This document shows, piece after piece, positions 1 to 7,973 of a DNA stretch of 64,000 bases. The stretch covers positions 62,001 to 126,000 of the forward strand of contig JAFEGA010000006.1 in the NCBI GenBank assembly GCA_018240285.1. The letters are read 5' to 3'. The stretch comes from Pseudomonadota bacterium (GTDB lineage: Bacteria > Pseudomonadota > Gammaproteobacteria > Burkholderiales > Nitrosomonadaceae). Every line of letters begins with the position of its first letter. Positions within the stretch are counted from its first letter, which is position 1. Under the pieces are notes generated by a model, which worked only from the letters and a program-made list of their open reading frames with translations, was not told the origin of the DNA and did not search any database. A program made the translations under genes and the position numbers.

Positions 1-1
1 G

Positions 2-424
2 GCTGCGCACGGCCTGCGGGGTGCGGCGTTTGAGCGCATCCTCGTTTCGCCCTTGCCGCGCACGCGCCAAACCGCGGAGATCGTGAACCGGTACCACGCC
101 GTGCCGATCGAGGTGCACGCCGATTTGGCCGACATCCGTTCGGGGTTCGAGAGCAAGTCGGTATCGGATTATTTCGCGGCGATCAGTCACGATCCGCTGC
201 GGGTGCGCGTGAACGGCGGCGAGTCGTTGCTCGATCACAAGCGGCGCGTATTGCGCTTCATCGATTGGTTAAAAACGCAACCGGATGAGGCGGTGCTGGT
301 CGTTGCGCATGAAGAAACGCTGCGGGTATTTGTCGCCTATTTTGAGGGTGGCATTGCGGATGCGCAATTGCGGGATATACATGTGGGAAATTGCGAATAC
401 CGGCGTTATGTTTTGCAACGCTGA
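2..424 (+). CDS. histidine phosphatase family protein (5' end outside window)
   Basis: This is the C-terminal part of a histidine phosphatase (phosphoglycerate mutase/SixA-like) protein. The frame is open from the first bases of the window, so the start and the N-terminal RHG catalytic motif lie upstream. What remains fits the family: SPLPRTRQTAE is the usual SPLxRxxQTA motif, GGES is present, and VVAHEETLRV carries the second catalytic histidine. The substrate cannot be told from this fragment; small phosphoesters or phosphoproteins are both possible. It converges on the SMP-30-like gene, with 12 bases between the two stop codons. Confidence 0.8.
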   Translation, partial: AAHGLRGAAFERILVSPLPRTRQTAEIVNRYHAVPIEVHADLADIRSGFESKSVSDYFAAISHDPLRVRVNGGESLLDHKRRVLRFIDWLKTQPDEAVLVVAHEETLRVFVAYFEGGIADAQLRDIHVGNCEYRRYVLQR

Positions 425-436
425 TAAACGATTCTT

Positions 437-1543
437 CTACTCAGTGCGTGCCAGCCAACCGAGTCCTTTGGCATGCAGGCTTTGGATGTACAGCCGGTCG
501 CGCGTCTCAGTCACGGCAGTGGTTTCCGGGTAAGCGCCGGATGGATCTTGCAGGTCGTCGAGCACTTTGCCATCTTCGCTGAAGGCGATCACATGACCGT
601 AGGCCTTGGGCACCGGCCATAATGCGGGTGGCAGGCGCAGTGTGACTTGGCGCAAAAACGGCTTGCCGCTCATGGCATCGATGACCGGGTTGCGCGGCTT
701 GGCGAAGCCGAGCCAGATCTTGCCGTCAAGGCCGCGCATCAGGTTATCCGGGTAGCCAGGCAGATTGTCGAGCAGCACGGCGGCTTGCATCGAGGAGCCT
801 TGGCTGACATCGAGATTGTTTGCACTGACAGCGATTTTCCATACCCGGTACCGGCCCGTTTCGTTGACAAACAGAGTTTGTTCATCTTGCGACAGCGCGA
901 TGCCATTGGCGAAGCTCAATCCTTGGGCGATGATGCGCGCCGTTTTCTGAGTGGGATCGTATTCTAGAACGCGCCCGGTCGACGATTGCTCCATGATGTC
1001 AAGAATGCTAGCGGCGAAAGTGCCGTCCCAATCTTTCGGTGCAAACCGGGTTGAAGCATCGGTGAAGTAGATTTTGCCGTTTGCCGCGACTACGACCGCA
1101 TTGGCGTAGCGGACCGGATCGCCGTTCACGGTGTCAATCAGAACGCGAACGGCGCGATCCGGCCCGATCGACAGCAATCCTTTCATGGCATCGGCCGCAA
1201 TCAGGTTGCCGTCAGCGTCGAAGTCGAAACCCAACACGCGTCCACCGGTGTTGACGAATATTTCTTGCGCAGTGCCGCCGGGATTCATACGCACGATATT
1301 GCCGCTCGCCATCGCGGCATATAGTTTGCCGTCCGGGCCGGGCGCGACGTGTTCCGGTCCGGTTTCGCCGTTTAGTGCAATTAGTTGAATATCCGCGAGC
1401 CGGTTGTTCGGTGCGTGCGGGCCGCTATACCCCGGCGCGGCGGGTGCTTGCCAGCTCACCGGCTCGATCGGTACCGGCCATAAGCAGAGATAGGCCGTCA
1501 CGGCCAGAACGGCGATTGCAAGCATCCGAGTGATTTTTTTCAT
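437..1543 (-). CDS. SMP-30/gluconolactonase (strictosidine synthase-like) beta-propeller protein
   Basis: This 368-residue protein has an N-terminal hydrophobic segment (about residues 5-22) that acts as a signal or membrane anchor, so the propeller should be periplasmic. The rest has the repeating pattern of six-bladed propellers of the SMP-30/strictosidine synthase superfamily: PEHVAPGPDGKLY, FDADGNLIAAD, ANGKIYFTDAS and FANGIALSQDEQTLFVNET. Family members are often lactonases or calcium-dependent esterases. The substrate here is unknown, and strictosidine synthase activity is not expected in bacteria. It is monocistronic and faces away from the next gene. I am confident of the fold and not of the reaction. 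Confidence 0.8.
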   Translation of the reverse strand: MKKITRMLAIAVLAVTAYLCLWPVPIEPVSWQAPAAPGYSGPHAPNNRLADIQLIALNGETGPEHVAPGPDGKLYAAMASGNIVRMNPGGTAQEIFVNTGGRVLGFDFDADGNLIAADAMKGLLSIGPDRAVRVLIDTVNGDPVRYANAVVVAANGKIYFTDASTRFAPKDWDGTFAASILDIMEQSSTGRVLEYDPTQKTARIIAQGLSFANGIALSQDEQTLFVNETGRYRVWKIAVSANNLDVSQGSSMQAAVLLDNLPGYPDNLMRGLDGKIWLGFAKPRNPVIDAMSGKPFLRQVTLRLPPALWPVPKAYGHVIAFSEDGKVLDDLQDPSGAYPETTAVTETRDRLYIQSLHAKGLGWLARTE

Positions 1544-1750
1544 CTTCAGTAAATATCAAAGTTTAAGTGAATCCACGCAAAGCGGTATTCTGTCATTTTC
1601 ACTGCCTGCCTGTAGAAATTTCTCATAGGCGATACACTTCCCAGCATCCGAACATCCTGCCATACTGCAAACTCATATTCGCATCGTTCCGGGAATGGTT
1701 TTGCGCAGACCCGGAATATCCGCCGGTAAGAAATTGAAAAAGGGGATTCC

Positions 1751-3031
1751 ATGACGCAGATCACTGACATCATCCATCATGCCGGGCATTGGCTGGAGCA
1801 GCAACAGGATAAAGAATCCAAGGGATGGGGCGAACGCCGCGGCAGCCACGTCAACGTGCTGAATACCGCCGAAGCGGTGATCGCATTGATCGACAGCGGC
1901 GTTTGCCATGCCGGTTCGGGATCGATCCACGGCGCAGTGGATTTTCTGCTGAAACATCAGACATTAACCGGCCCGGATGCGGGTTCTTGGCCGCGCGAGC
2001 TTACCACCGACGAAGGCGAGACTATCGACATTCCCGATTTGGTGCGCACCACCTATGTGATTCAGGCGCTTATCAAGGCGGGCAAAGGCATTGACGAGCA
2101 TCCGCTGCGATTGGCGCTGGTCTGGTTGCTGGGCCGCAGAAATGAAGCCAGCAAAGGCTGGGGGTATGCGCGCGGCAAACCCGACGCGCTGATACCGACA
2201 TGTTTTGCGTTGATGGCTTTGCTGGACGCGTACGACGCCTATCCGGGTGCTTATCAGAGCGAGATCCTGCAAAGTTTGCAGCATCTGGTGGATGTTTATT
2301 ACAACGGCGGCGGCGATGTGCGCGGTTCGTTCGGCGCGCCGGGTTCGCTGCAGGGCATACACACGATTTATGCCGCGCTGGTATTGCAAATCGCCCGCAA
2401 CAACAATTTAAGCCGTTACCTGGAACAGGAAAAGCAAGCGATCGAATGGCTGCTGCGCAACCCCGATGAAGCCATCCGCTTGCGTGAGGAGTGGGTGGAA
2501 ATCGATCAAGCCGGCGTTGGCGACGGTCAGACCGGCGGTTACGGTTTCATGGTGATGACCGATACTTTGCTGATGAAGCTGCTGCTGGGCTCGGAAAACA
2601 TCGACGACAAAAAGAGCGCACTGGCGCACGAGGCGATGCACAGCCTCAAGGACAAAATCGATGACAGCACCGGCGCTTTTTACGGGCCGCGCTTGTTTTC
2701 CTGGGCGACGTCGAAGGCGCTATCGGCGCTGGCCGTGTTGCAAAAGCATGCCGGTGCGGAATATTCCGATCTCCCGGCGCGCACACCGGAATCCCGCACC
2801 GAATCCGGGCGCTGGAAAACAGGGCCGGTGATCATCGGGTTCGTCACTTTGCTGTCCGGGCTGGGTTTTTATCTGATGGTCAACGAAAAATTCGGCTTGC
2901 TCGAATTCAGTTTTTTTGTCGTTATGATGCTGGCGGCGTTGCTGGCGTACGGCACCATCGGCGAGAAGACATTCAGCGAGTTGTTCGGTACCGTTGGCGG
3001 CTTATTAAAAAAAGATGATACGAAACGATAA
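1751..3031 (+). CDS. terpene cyclase/prenyltransferase-like alpha-alpha toroid protein with C-terminal membrane anchor
   Basis: The 426-residue protein resembles the squalene/hopene cyclase and prenyltransferase alpha-toroid over about residues 1-340. It has QW-like repeats (SKGWGERRG, GSWPRE, SKGWGYARG) and helical repeats such as LNTAEAVIAL and LIPTCFALMALL. I see no DXDD cyclase motif, so true cyclase activity is doubtful. Two hydrophobic helices near the C-terminus (about 360-380 and 385-405) should anchor it to the inner membrane. AAGGGG lies just before the ATG. The HAD phosphatase starts 21 bases downstream and is probably co-transcribed. Function is unknown. Confidence 0.7.
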   Translation: MTQITDIIHHAGHWLEQQQDKESKGWGERRGSHVNVLNTAEAVIALIDSGVCHAGSGSIHGAVDFLLKHQTLTGPDAGSWPRELTTDEGETIDIPDLVRTTYVIQALIKAGKGIDEHPLRLALVWLLGRRNEASKGWGYARGKPDALIPTCFALMALLDAYDAYPGAYQSEILQSLQHLVDVYYNGGGDVRGSFGAPGSLQGIHTIYAALVLQIARNNNLSRYLEQEKQAIEWLLRNPDEAIRLREEWVEIDQAGVGDGQTGGYGFMVMTDTLLMKLLLGSENIDDKKSALAHEAMHSLKDKIDDSTGAFYGPRLFSWATSKALSALAVLQKHAGAEYSDLPARTPESRTESGRWKTGPVIIGFVTLLSGLGFYLMVNEKFGLLEFSFFVVMMLAALLAYGTIGEKTFSELFGTVGGLLKKDDTKR

Positions 3032-3052
3032 GATGCATTTGAGGCCAGTAGC

Positions 3053-3721
3053 ATGATTGATACCATCATTTTCGACGCCGAAGGAATCGTCATCGATACC
3101 GAAACGATCTGGGACAAAGGGCAGGCGATTTTTCTGCAGCGCAGAGGTTTTGTCTATGACCGCGAACGCGTCAAGCCGCTGCTCACCGGGCGGACGCTGG
3201 CCGAGGGCGTGGAAGTCATGAAGCAAGCGTACCGGTTTGACGGCGATACTGAGGCTTTGGCGCGTGAACGCGCGGACATCGTGCGCGAATTGTTTATGCA
3301 TGAAACAACCTTCATCGACGGTTTCCTGCCATTTTTTGCAACTGTGCGCGGCCGTTATAAAACCTGTATCGCAACTTCGATGGATCAGGAACTGCTCGAA
3401 CTCGTCGATCAGCACCTCAATCTTTCTGCTTTGTTCGAGAATAGAATTTATACGCTCGACAAAGTCGGCTTCCGTTCTAAACCGAATCCGGATATTTTTT
3501 TGTACGCCGCGCAGCAGCTCGAATCAGCGCCCGGGAATTGCGTGGTCATCGAGGATGCGCCGCACGGCATCGACGCGGCAAAACGAGCCGGGATGTGCTG
3601 CATTGCGATCAGCACCACGTACGATCCGGGGAAGTTGCAGCAAGCGGATTTGATCGTCAATGCCTACACGGAGATCGACCTTGCCGCGGTGAACCGGCTT
3701 GTAACGGCGGGAGCAGGTTAA
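3053..3721 (+). CDS. HAD-superfamily hydrolase, beta-phosphoglucomutase-like, with altered DxD motif
   Basis: This 222-residue HAD subfamily IA protein has an inserted helical cap. Motif I reads FDAEG where the family normally has FDxDG, so the nucleophile Asp is kept but the second (acid/base) Asp is Glu. Motif II is ATSMD, the motif III Lys lies in SKPNPDIF, and motif IV is VIEDAPHGIDAAKRAGM, typical of the beta-phosphoglucomutase/phosphoglycolate phosphatase group. It should be cytosolic and act on a small phosphorylated metabolite. GAGG precedes the ATG, and it follows the toroid gene closely. The Asp-to-Glu change may lower or alter activity. Confidence 0.8.
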   Translation: MIDTIIFDAEGIVIDTETIWDKGQAIFLQRRGFVYDRERVKPLLTGRTLAEGVEVMKQAYRFDGDTEALARERADIVRELFMHETTFIDGFLPFFATVRGRYKTCIATSMDQELLELVDQHLNLSALFENRIYTLDKVGFRSKPNPDIFLYAAQQLESAPGNCVVIEDAPHGIDAAKRAGMCCIAISTTYDPGKLQQADLIVNAYTEIDLAAVNRLVTAGAG

Positions 3722-3733
3722 CCGCCACGGCAT

Positions 3734-4498
3734 TCAACGCCAGCGCTGTGCCGGGTCTTGGCGGTAAAATAACGCGAGCTGTTCGTAAACGGCGGGAAAA
3801 TATTCCTGTGTGACGAGCGGCAGCTCAAAAAATGCTTCGCTCAACACCGCGAAAAACTCCCCCGGACTTTCCGCCGCATACGAATCGATCACGGTTTCCT
3901 GCTGACGGTCGACCTGACGGCAGAATTTTTTGTAGGCTTTGCTAAACACTTCATGCCAGGTATACGCGCTCATATTGGCGTGCAATTCCGGGCAACCGTT
4001 GGCGCCTTCGTACAGCATATCGATTTTGTGCGCGAATTCGTGGATCACCACGTTTTCCCCGAGGTGCGAAACCGGCTCCGCCGCATCCTGCCAGGAAAGA
4101 ATCACCGGTCCGGCAGACCACGCTTCACCCGAGGCGGCGTGATGCACATGATGCACGATACCGAATTCATCCTCGTAATCGTAATCCAGCATGAATTCGC
4201 CGGGGTACACGATGATCTGATTCCAGTTACGGTAATAATCCAGGTCGAGATTCAGAATTAGGATGCACGCCTGCAGCGCGATCGTCACGCGCATTTCCTC
4301 GGTGATTTCCAGCTCATGCGCGCCGTAGAATTGCTTGTCGTGCAGAAATAACGTCACGCACTCGCGCAAACGCGCGAGTTCCTCAAAGCTAAGCCCTTTG
4401 AGGCAGCGCAGATTGATCAGTTTTGTCCAGACCGCATCGGATATGCCTTCGTGTTGAAGGATCAAGTTGCGATGCCAATTCGTTAAGCTCCACGACAT
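3734..4498 (-). CDS. mtfA: MtfA-family zinc metallopeptidase
   Basis: The 254-residue protein has the gluzincin motif HEFAHKID at about residues 150-157, the MtfA form of HExxH. Flanking elements are also typical: VYPGEFMLDYDYEDEFGIVH upstream and SYAAESPGEFFAVLSEAFFE downstream, the latter carrying the third zinc ligand and the family's acidic helix. In E. coli, MtfA binds the Mlc repressor and affects the glucose PTS. No Mlc or PTS gene is seen here, so the partner is unknown. It should be cytosolic. It converges on the HAD gene with 12 bases between stops. Confidence 0.85.
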   Translation of the reverse strand: MSWSLTNWHRNLILQHEGISDAVWTKLINLRCLKGLSFEELARLRECVTLFLHDKQFYGAHELEITEEMRVTIALQACILILNLDLDYYRNWNQIIVYPGEFMLDYDYEDEFGIVHHVHHAASGEAWSAGPVILSWQDAAEPVSHLGENVVIHEFAHKIDMLYEGANGCPELHANMSAYTWHEVFSKAYKKFCRQVDRQQETVIDSYAAESPGEFFAVLSEAFFELPLVTQEYFPAVYEQLALFYRQDPAQRWR

Positions 4499-4744
4499 GC
4501 AGATAATCTCCAGGAAACTGCCGTGATCTTGTAGCTCATGCCTTTATAAAGGCAATTCAGCAGGGATAAAAATAATACCTGCTTTTGTTCCGTTTTGCCC
4601 GAAGCAGGGACATAGAAATACTAAGGTCATGAGAATTCAGGTAGAATTATAGCGTTAGGTTCGTGTGGCAGGGCCAACGCCAAACGATTGAGAAATCGGA
4701 TATAACCATCAAGCCATAGTGATATTTTTAGAGGAAGATTGTAA

Positions 4745-4939
4745 ATGAATTTTAAATATAGCGTTGTTTGTATTATTGGCCTTAGTATCGCACTGATCGG
4801 CTGTGGCGGAGTTCCCGAAGCCAGCTCGGAGAATTGCTCAGGAAGAGGAATGGAATCAGCGCTGACAGCATTCAAAAACAACGAAGCTGCACGGGAAGCC
4901 TTTATCGCTAAATGCGATGAACTGAAAAAAGCAAAATAA
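4745..4939 (+). CDS. small predicted lipoprotein
   Basis: This 64-residue protein has a hydrophobic N-terminus ending in a lipobox (ALIGC, Cys near residue 20), so the mature lipoprotein would be about 45 residues. Two further Cys (SENCSG and AKCDEL) could form a disulphide in the periplasm. GAGGAAG eight bases before the ATG is a good ribosome binding site, and a hairpin with a T-rich tail follows about 80 bases after the stop, so it looks like a one-gene transcription unit. I do not recognise a family. Confidence 0.65.
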   Translation: MNFKYSVVCIIGLSIALIGCGGVPEASSENCSGRGMESALTAFKNNEAAREAFIAKCDELKKAK

Positions 4940-5020
4940 GCATTTTCTGGGAATTCAAGCCCGGCTCCGGGAAGGATTTCCAGCACTTCTAAAAAACCGG
5001 AAGTGGATGTATTTCCAATG

Positions 5021-5067
5021 AACGGCGAATTGAAAGCACCTGCTTCGTTCGCCGTTTTGTTTTTATT
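5021..5067 (+). terminator. probable rho-independent terminator after the small lipoprotein gene
   Basis: AACGGCGAA (5021-5029) pairs with TTCGCCGTT (5048-5056) across an 18-base loop, and a T-rich run follows directly. It separates the lipoprotein gene from the TIR gene. Confidence 0.6.
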
Positions 5068-5162
5068 TATGCTGTTACGTGATTCCACGGATTTGAGAAA
5101 CTAATAACACGGCGGACAAACGGTATTATGTTTGTATAAATCATTCTTCCTAAAATTTGCCC

Positions 5163-7973
5163 ATGACTACCAAACGTTTTCAGGTTGCATTGTCTTTTCC
5201 CGGAGAGCATCGGAATTATGTTTCACAGGTAGCGGAAGTATTGGCGGAGTCGTTGGGAAAAGACAAGGTTTTCTATGACCAATGGCATACGGCAGAGCTG
5301 GCACGACCTGATATGGATGTGCTGCTGCAGTCGCTTTATCACGATCATTCGGGGCTTCTCGTGCCATTTCTATGTGCTGATTATGAACGCAAAGAGTGGT
5401 GCGGACTGGAATTGCGGGCGATCCGGGATCTGATTAAAAAACAGCAAAGTAAGGATATTATGCCGATGCGCTTTGATAACGCAGAAATTCCTGGCTTTTA
5501 TTCGATTGATGGCTATGTTGATCTTAATGATCTTGCTCCACAGCGTGCTGCAGAATTGATTCTCCAGCGCTTACAGTTGAATCAAGTTGCTATATCAAAA
5601 CCGGCTAGCAAAATTTTTTCCGATCGCCTTCCCACCGTCAAAGGCGAATTCTTCGGACGCGAAGCAGAGCTGAAATTGCTCAATGATGCATGGGCTGGTA
5701 ATGGTACGCGCATCATTCAGTTCATTGCACCCGGCGGCACGGGAAAAACCAAGCTGCTGCGGCATTGGTTGGATCATCATACCAACGATATTGATACACT
5801 GATTGCGTGGTCGTTTTATTCGCAAGGATCAAGCGAAGACAAGCAAGTTTCCGCATCACCGTTTTTCAGCCATGCATTTGACAAGCTCGGTTCAGTCCGC
5901 TCTTTGTCTTCGTTTGCCACCGAGGAAGACAAGGGAGAGCACTTGGCTGATTTGCTGCGGCAGCAGCGTGGCGTGCTGGTGCTGGATGGGTTGGAACCGT
6001 TGCAGCATGCAGGTAAAGGCATGCGTGGCGAGCTTAAAGACCGCGCAATCCGGCAGCTGCTGCGAAGCTTATCTGGTCAGAATAACGGCTTGTGCATTAT
6101 CACCACGCGCATTGCCGTACATGAGTTGAGCGATCGTACTCACGTCATCGCACACGACCTGCAGAATCTTACGCTTAATGATGGCGTGAAGCTGCTGCAA
6201 TCGCTCGGTATACAAGGTAGCCGCAAAGAATTGGAAAAAGCGGTTATGGATTATGGTTGTCACGCGCTGGCGCTTAGTTTGCTCGGCAATGTTTTACGTT
6301 TGCGGCATAAGGGCGACGTGTTGAAACGCAATATGCTGAAGGATCTGGTCAAAGCGGATGGTAACCGCGAAAGCCGCCATGCTTTCAAAGTCATGCAAGC
6401 CTACGAAGAGTGGTTTGCCGATGAACCGGAACTGGCATTGCTGTACTTGCTAGGATTGTTTGATCATCCCATCGGACAGGACGTGCTACAAGTATTGTGG
6501 GACGAGCAAATTCCTAACTTGACTGCCGGAATCAGTGAGGATGATTGGCTGGAAGCTATCGCCACCTTGCGTGAGGAGCATCACCTGTTGTCACAACATA
6601 ATAAAAGCGATGGTGCATTAGACGACCAATTGGACTGTCATCCGCTGATTCGCGAATATTTCGGAAAGCAGTTGAGGGAAAAGCAACCCGATACCTGGCG
6701 GCAGGCGCATACTCGATTATATGAGTACTACAAAACGCTGCCACAGAAACTTTACGGTAAGGAACTTCTCGATACATTGGAAGAAATGCAACCATTGTTT
6801 AGTGCGGTGACACACGGCTGTGCGGCAGGTCTTCACCAACAAGCATTTAATGAAGTATTTTTCCCTCTCATCAATCATAAAGATGAATATTATTTGACGA
6901 AGAAACTTGGTGCTTTCAGTGATGACCTCGCTGCTTTGGCTCATTTTTTTACCATTCCATGGAATATTCCCGCATCGGGATTGACAGAATTCTGGCAAGC
7001 TGACGTACTTGGCTGGGCAGGCTACAATTTACGCGCCCTCGGTCGGTTGTGTGAAGCACTTGAACCGATACAGGCGGCCATAGATAATTTTGTGAAGCAG
7101 GAAAATTGGCTTGAGGCTGCCAAGAGTGTCGGTAGCCTCAGTCAACTGCAACTTAATCTTGGGAATGTGAAAGCAGCCGTTAGCATCGGTAAATGGAGCA
7201 TGGATTATGCGGACAAATCCAGGGATTCGTTTCAGCGTATGAGTAAGCGAACAATCCATGCCGATGCCCTGCATCAGGCTGGAGAAATAGCGATGGCTCT
7301 TGAATTGTTCCAAGTTGCGGAGCAACTCCAACAAGAATTTCAGCCTGAGTACCCTCGTCTGTATTCGCTGGAAGGTTTTCGATATTGCATTCTACTGTTG
7401 TCACAGGGTAAAACTGCGGAAGTGCTGGAGCGGGCGGAGTATGATTTGGATTGCTGGACTAACCATTTCACGAATGATAGTTTGACGGTTTTTGCCCTGC
7501 CAAAACTTGTTCTCGGATGCGCATATTTCCAGAAAAGGGATTTCCAGCAAGCTTTCCGTTGGTTGGATCAGGCCGTAGCCAGTTTGAGGGTAGCAGGATA
7601 TCAGGAACAGTTACCCAGCGGCTTGCTCGCCCGCGCTGCTCTGTACCGCGATACCCGCAACCCCAATCGCGACTTCACCCGCGCCCGCCAAGACTTGCAA
7701 GAAGTATACGATATCGCCGAACCGAGCGGTATGCGGTTGCATTTGACCGATTATCATCTGGAGATGGCGCGGTTGCTGCTGGCGGAACGGGAAGATCCGG
7801 CAAGTAGATCTTCCGGCAACGGTGATGTACTTACAATTCAGGCGCATGTCACTAAAGCGGCGAAGTTGATCGAGGAAACCGGTTACAAGCGGCGTTTGCC
7901 CGAGTTACAAGAGTTGCAGCATAAGCTATCGGCCATCGCGGCAAACGATGCCGGTTCAAACATTCAGTGCTAA
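5163..7973 (+). CDS. TIR domain - STAND-type NTPase - helical repeat protein (putative immune sensor)
   Basis: This large cytosolic protein has three parts. Residues 1-150 are a TIR domain (FQVALSFPGEHR at the start, then EWCGLELRAI with the likely catalytic Glu of NAD-cleaving TIRs near residue 82). Residues 165-480 are a STAND NTPase, with FFGREAEL, P-loop APGGTGKTKLL near 190 and Walker B GVLVLDGLEPL near 270. The remaining half is TPR-like helical repeats. The order effector, switch, sensor matches bacterial NLR-like antiphage proteins. An in-frame TTG lies six bases upstream, but the ATG gives the natural TIR start; no clear ribosome binding site is visible. The stop codon directly abuts that of the glycosidase. 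The antiphage role is inferred from architecture. Confidence 0.85.
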   Translation: MTTKRFQVALSFPGEHRNYVSQVAEVLAESLGKDKVFYDQWHTAELARPDMDVLLQSLYHDHSGLLVPFLCADYERKEWCGLELRAIRDLIKKQQSKDIMPMRFDNAEIPGFYSIDGYVDLNDLAPQRAAELILQRLQLNQVAISKPASKIFSDRLPTVKGEFFGREAELKLLNDAWAGNGTRIIQFIAPGGTGKTKLLRHWLDHHTNDIDTLIAWSFYSQGSSEDKQVSASPFFSHAFDKLGSVRSLSSFATEEDKGEHLADLLRQQRGVLVLDGLEPLQHAGKGMRGELKDRAIRQLLRSLSGQNNGLCIITTRIAVHELSDRTHVIAHDLQNLTLNDGVKLLQSLGIQGSRKELEKAVMDYGCHALALSLLGNVLRLRHKGDVLKRNMLKDLVKADGNRESRHAFKVMQAYEEWFADEPELALLYLLGLFDHPIGQDVLQVLWDEQIPNLTAGISEDDWLEAIATLREEHHLLSQHNKSDGALDDQLDCHPLIREYFGKQLREKQPDTWRQAHTRLYEYYKTLPQKLYGKELLDTLEEMQPLFSAVTHGCAAGLHQQAFNEVFFPLINHKDEYYLTKKLGAFSDDLAALAHFFTIPWNIPASGLTEFWQADVLGWAGYNLRALGRLCEALEPIQAAIDNFVKQENWLEAAKSVGSLSQLQLNLGNVKAAVSIGKWSMDYADKSRDSFQRMSKRTIHADALHQAGEIAMALELFQVAEQLQQEFQPEYPRLYSLEGFRYCILLLSQGKTAEVLERAEYDLDCWTNHFTNDSLTVFALPKLVLGCAYFQKRDFQQAFRWLDQAVASLRVAGYQEQLPSGLLARAALYRDTRNPNRDFTRARQDLQEVYDIAEPSGMRLHLTDYHLEMARLLLAEREDPASRSSGNGDVLTIQAHVTKAAKLIEETGYKRRLPELQELQHKLSAIAANDAGSNIQC

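Noticed and set aside
4627..5088. 153-codon frame antisense to the small lipoprotein gene
   Set aside because: The plus-strand gene has a lipobox and a good ribosome binding site; the antisense frame crosses the terminator and has no signature.
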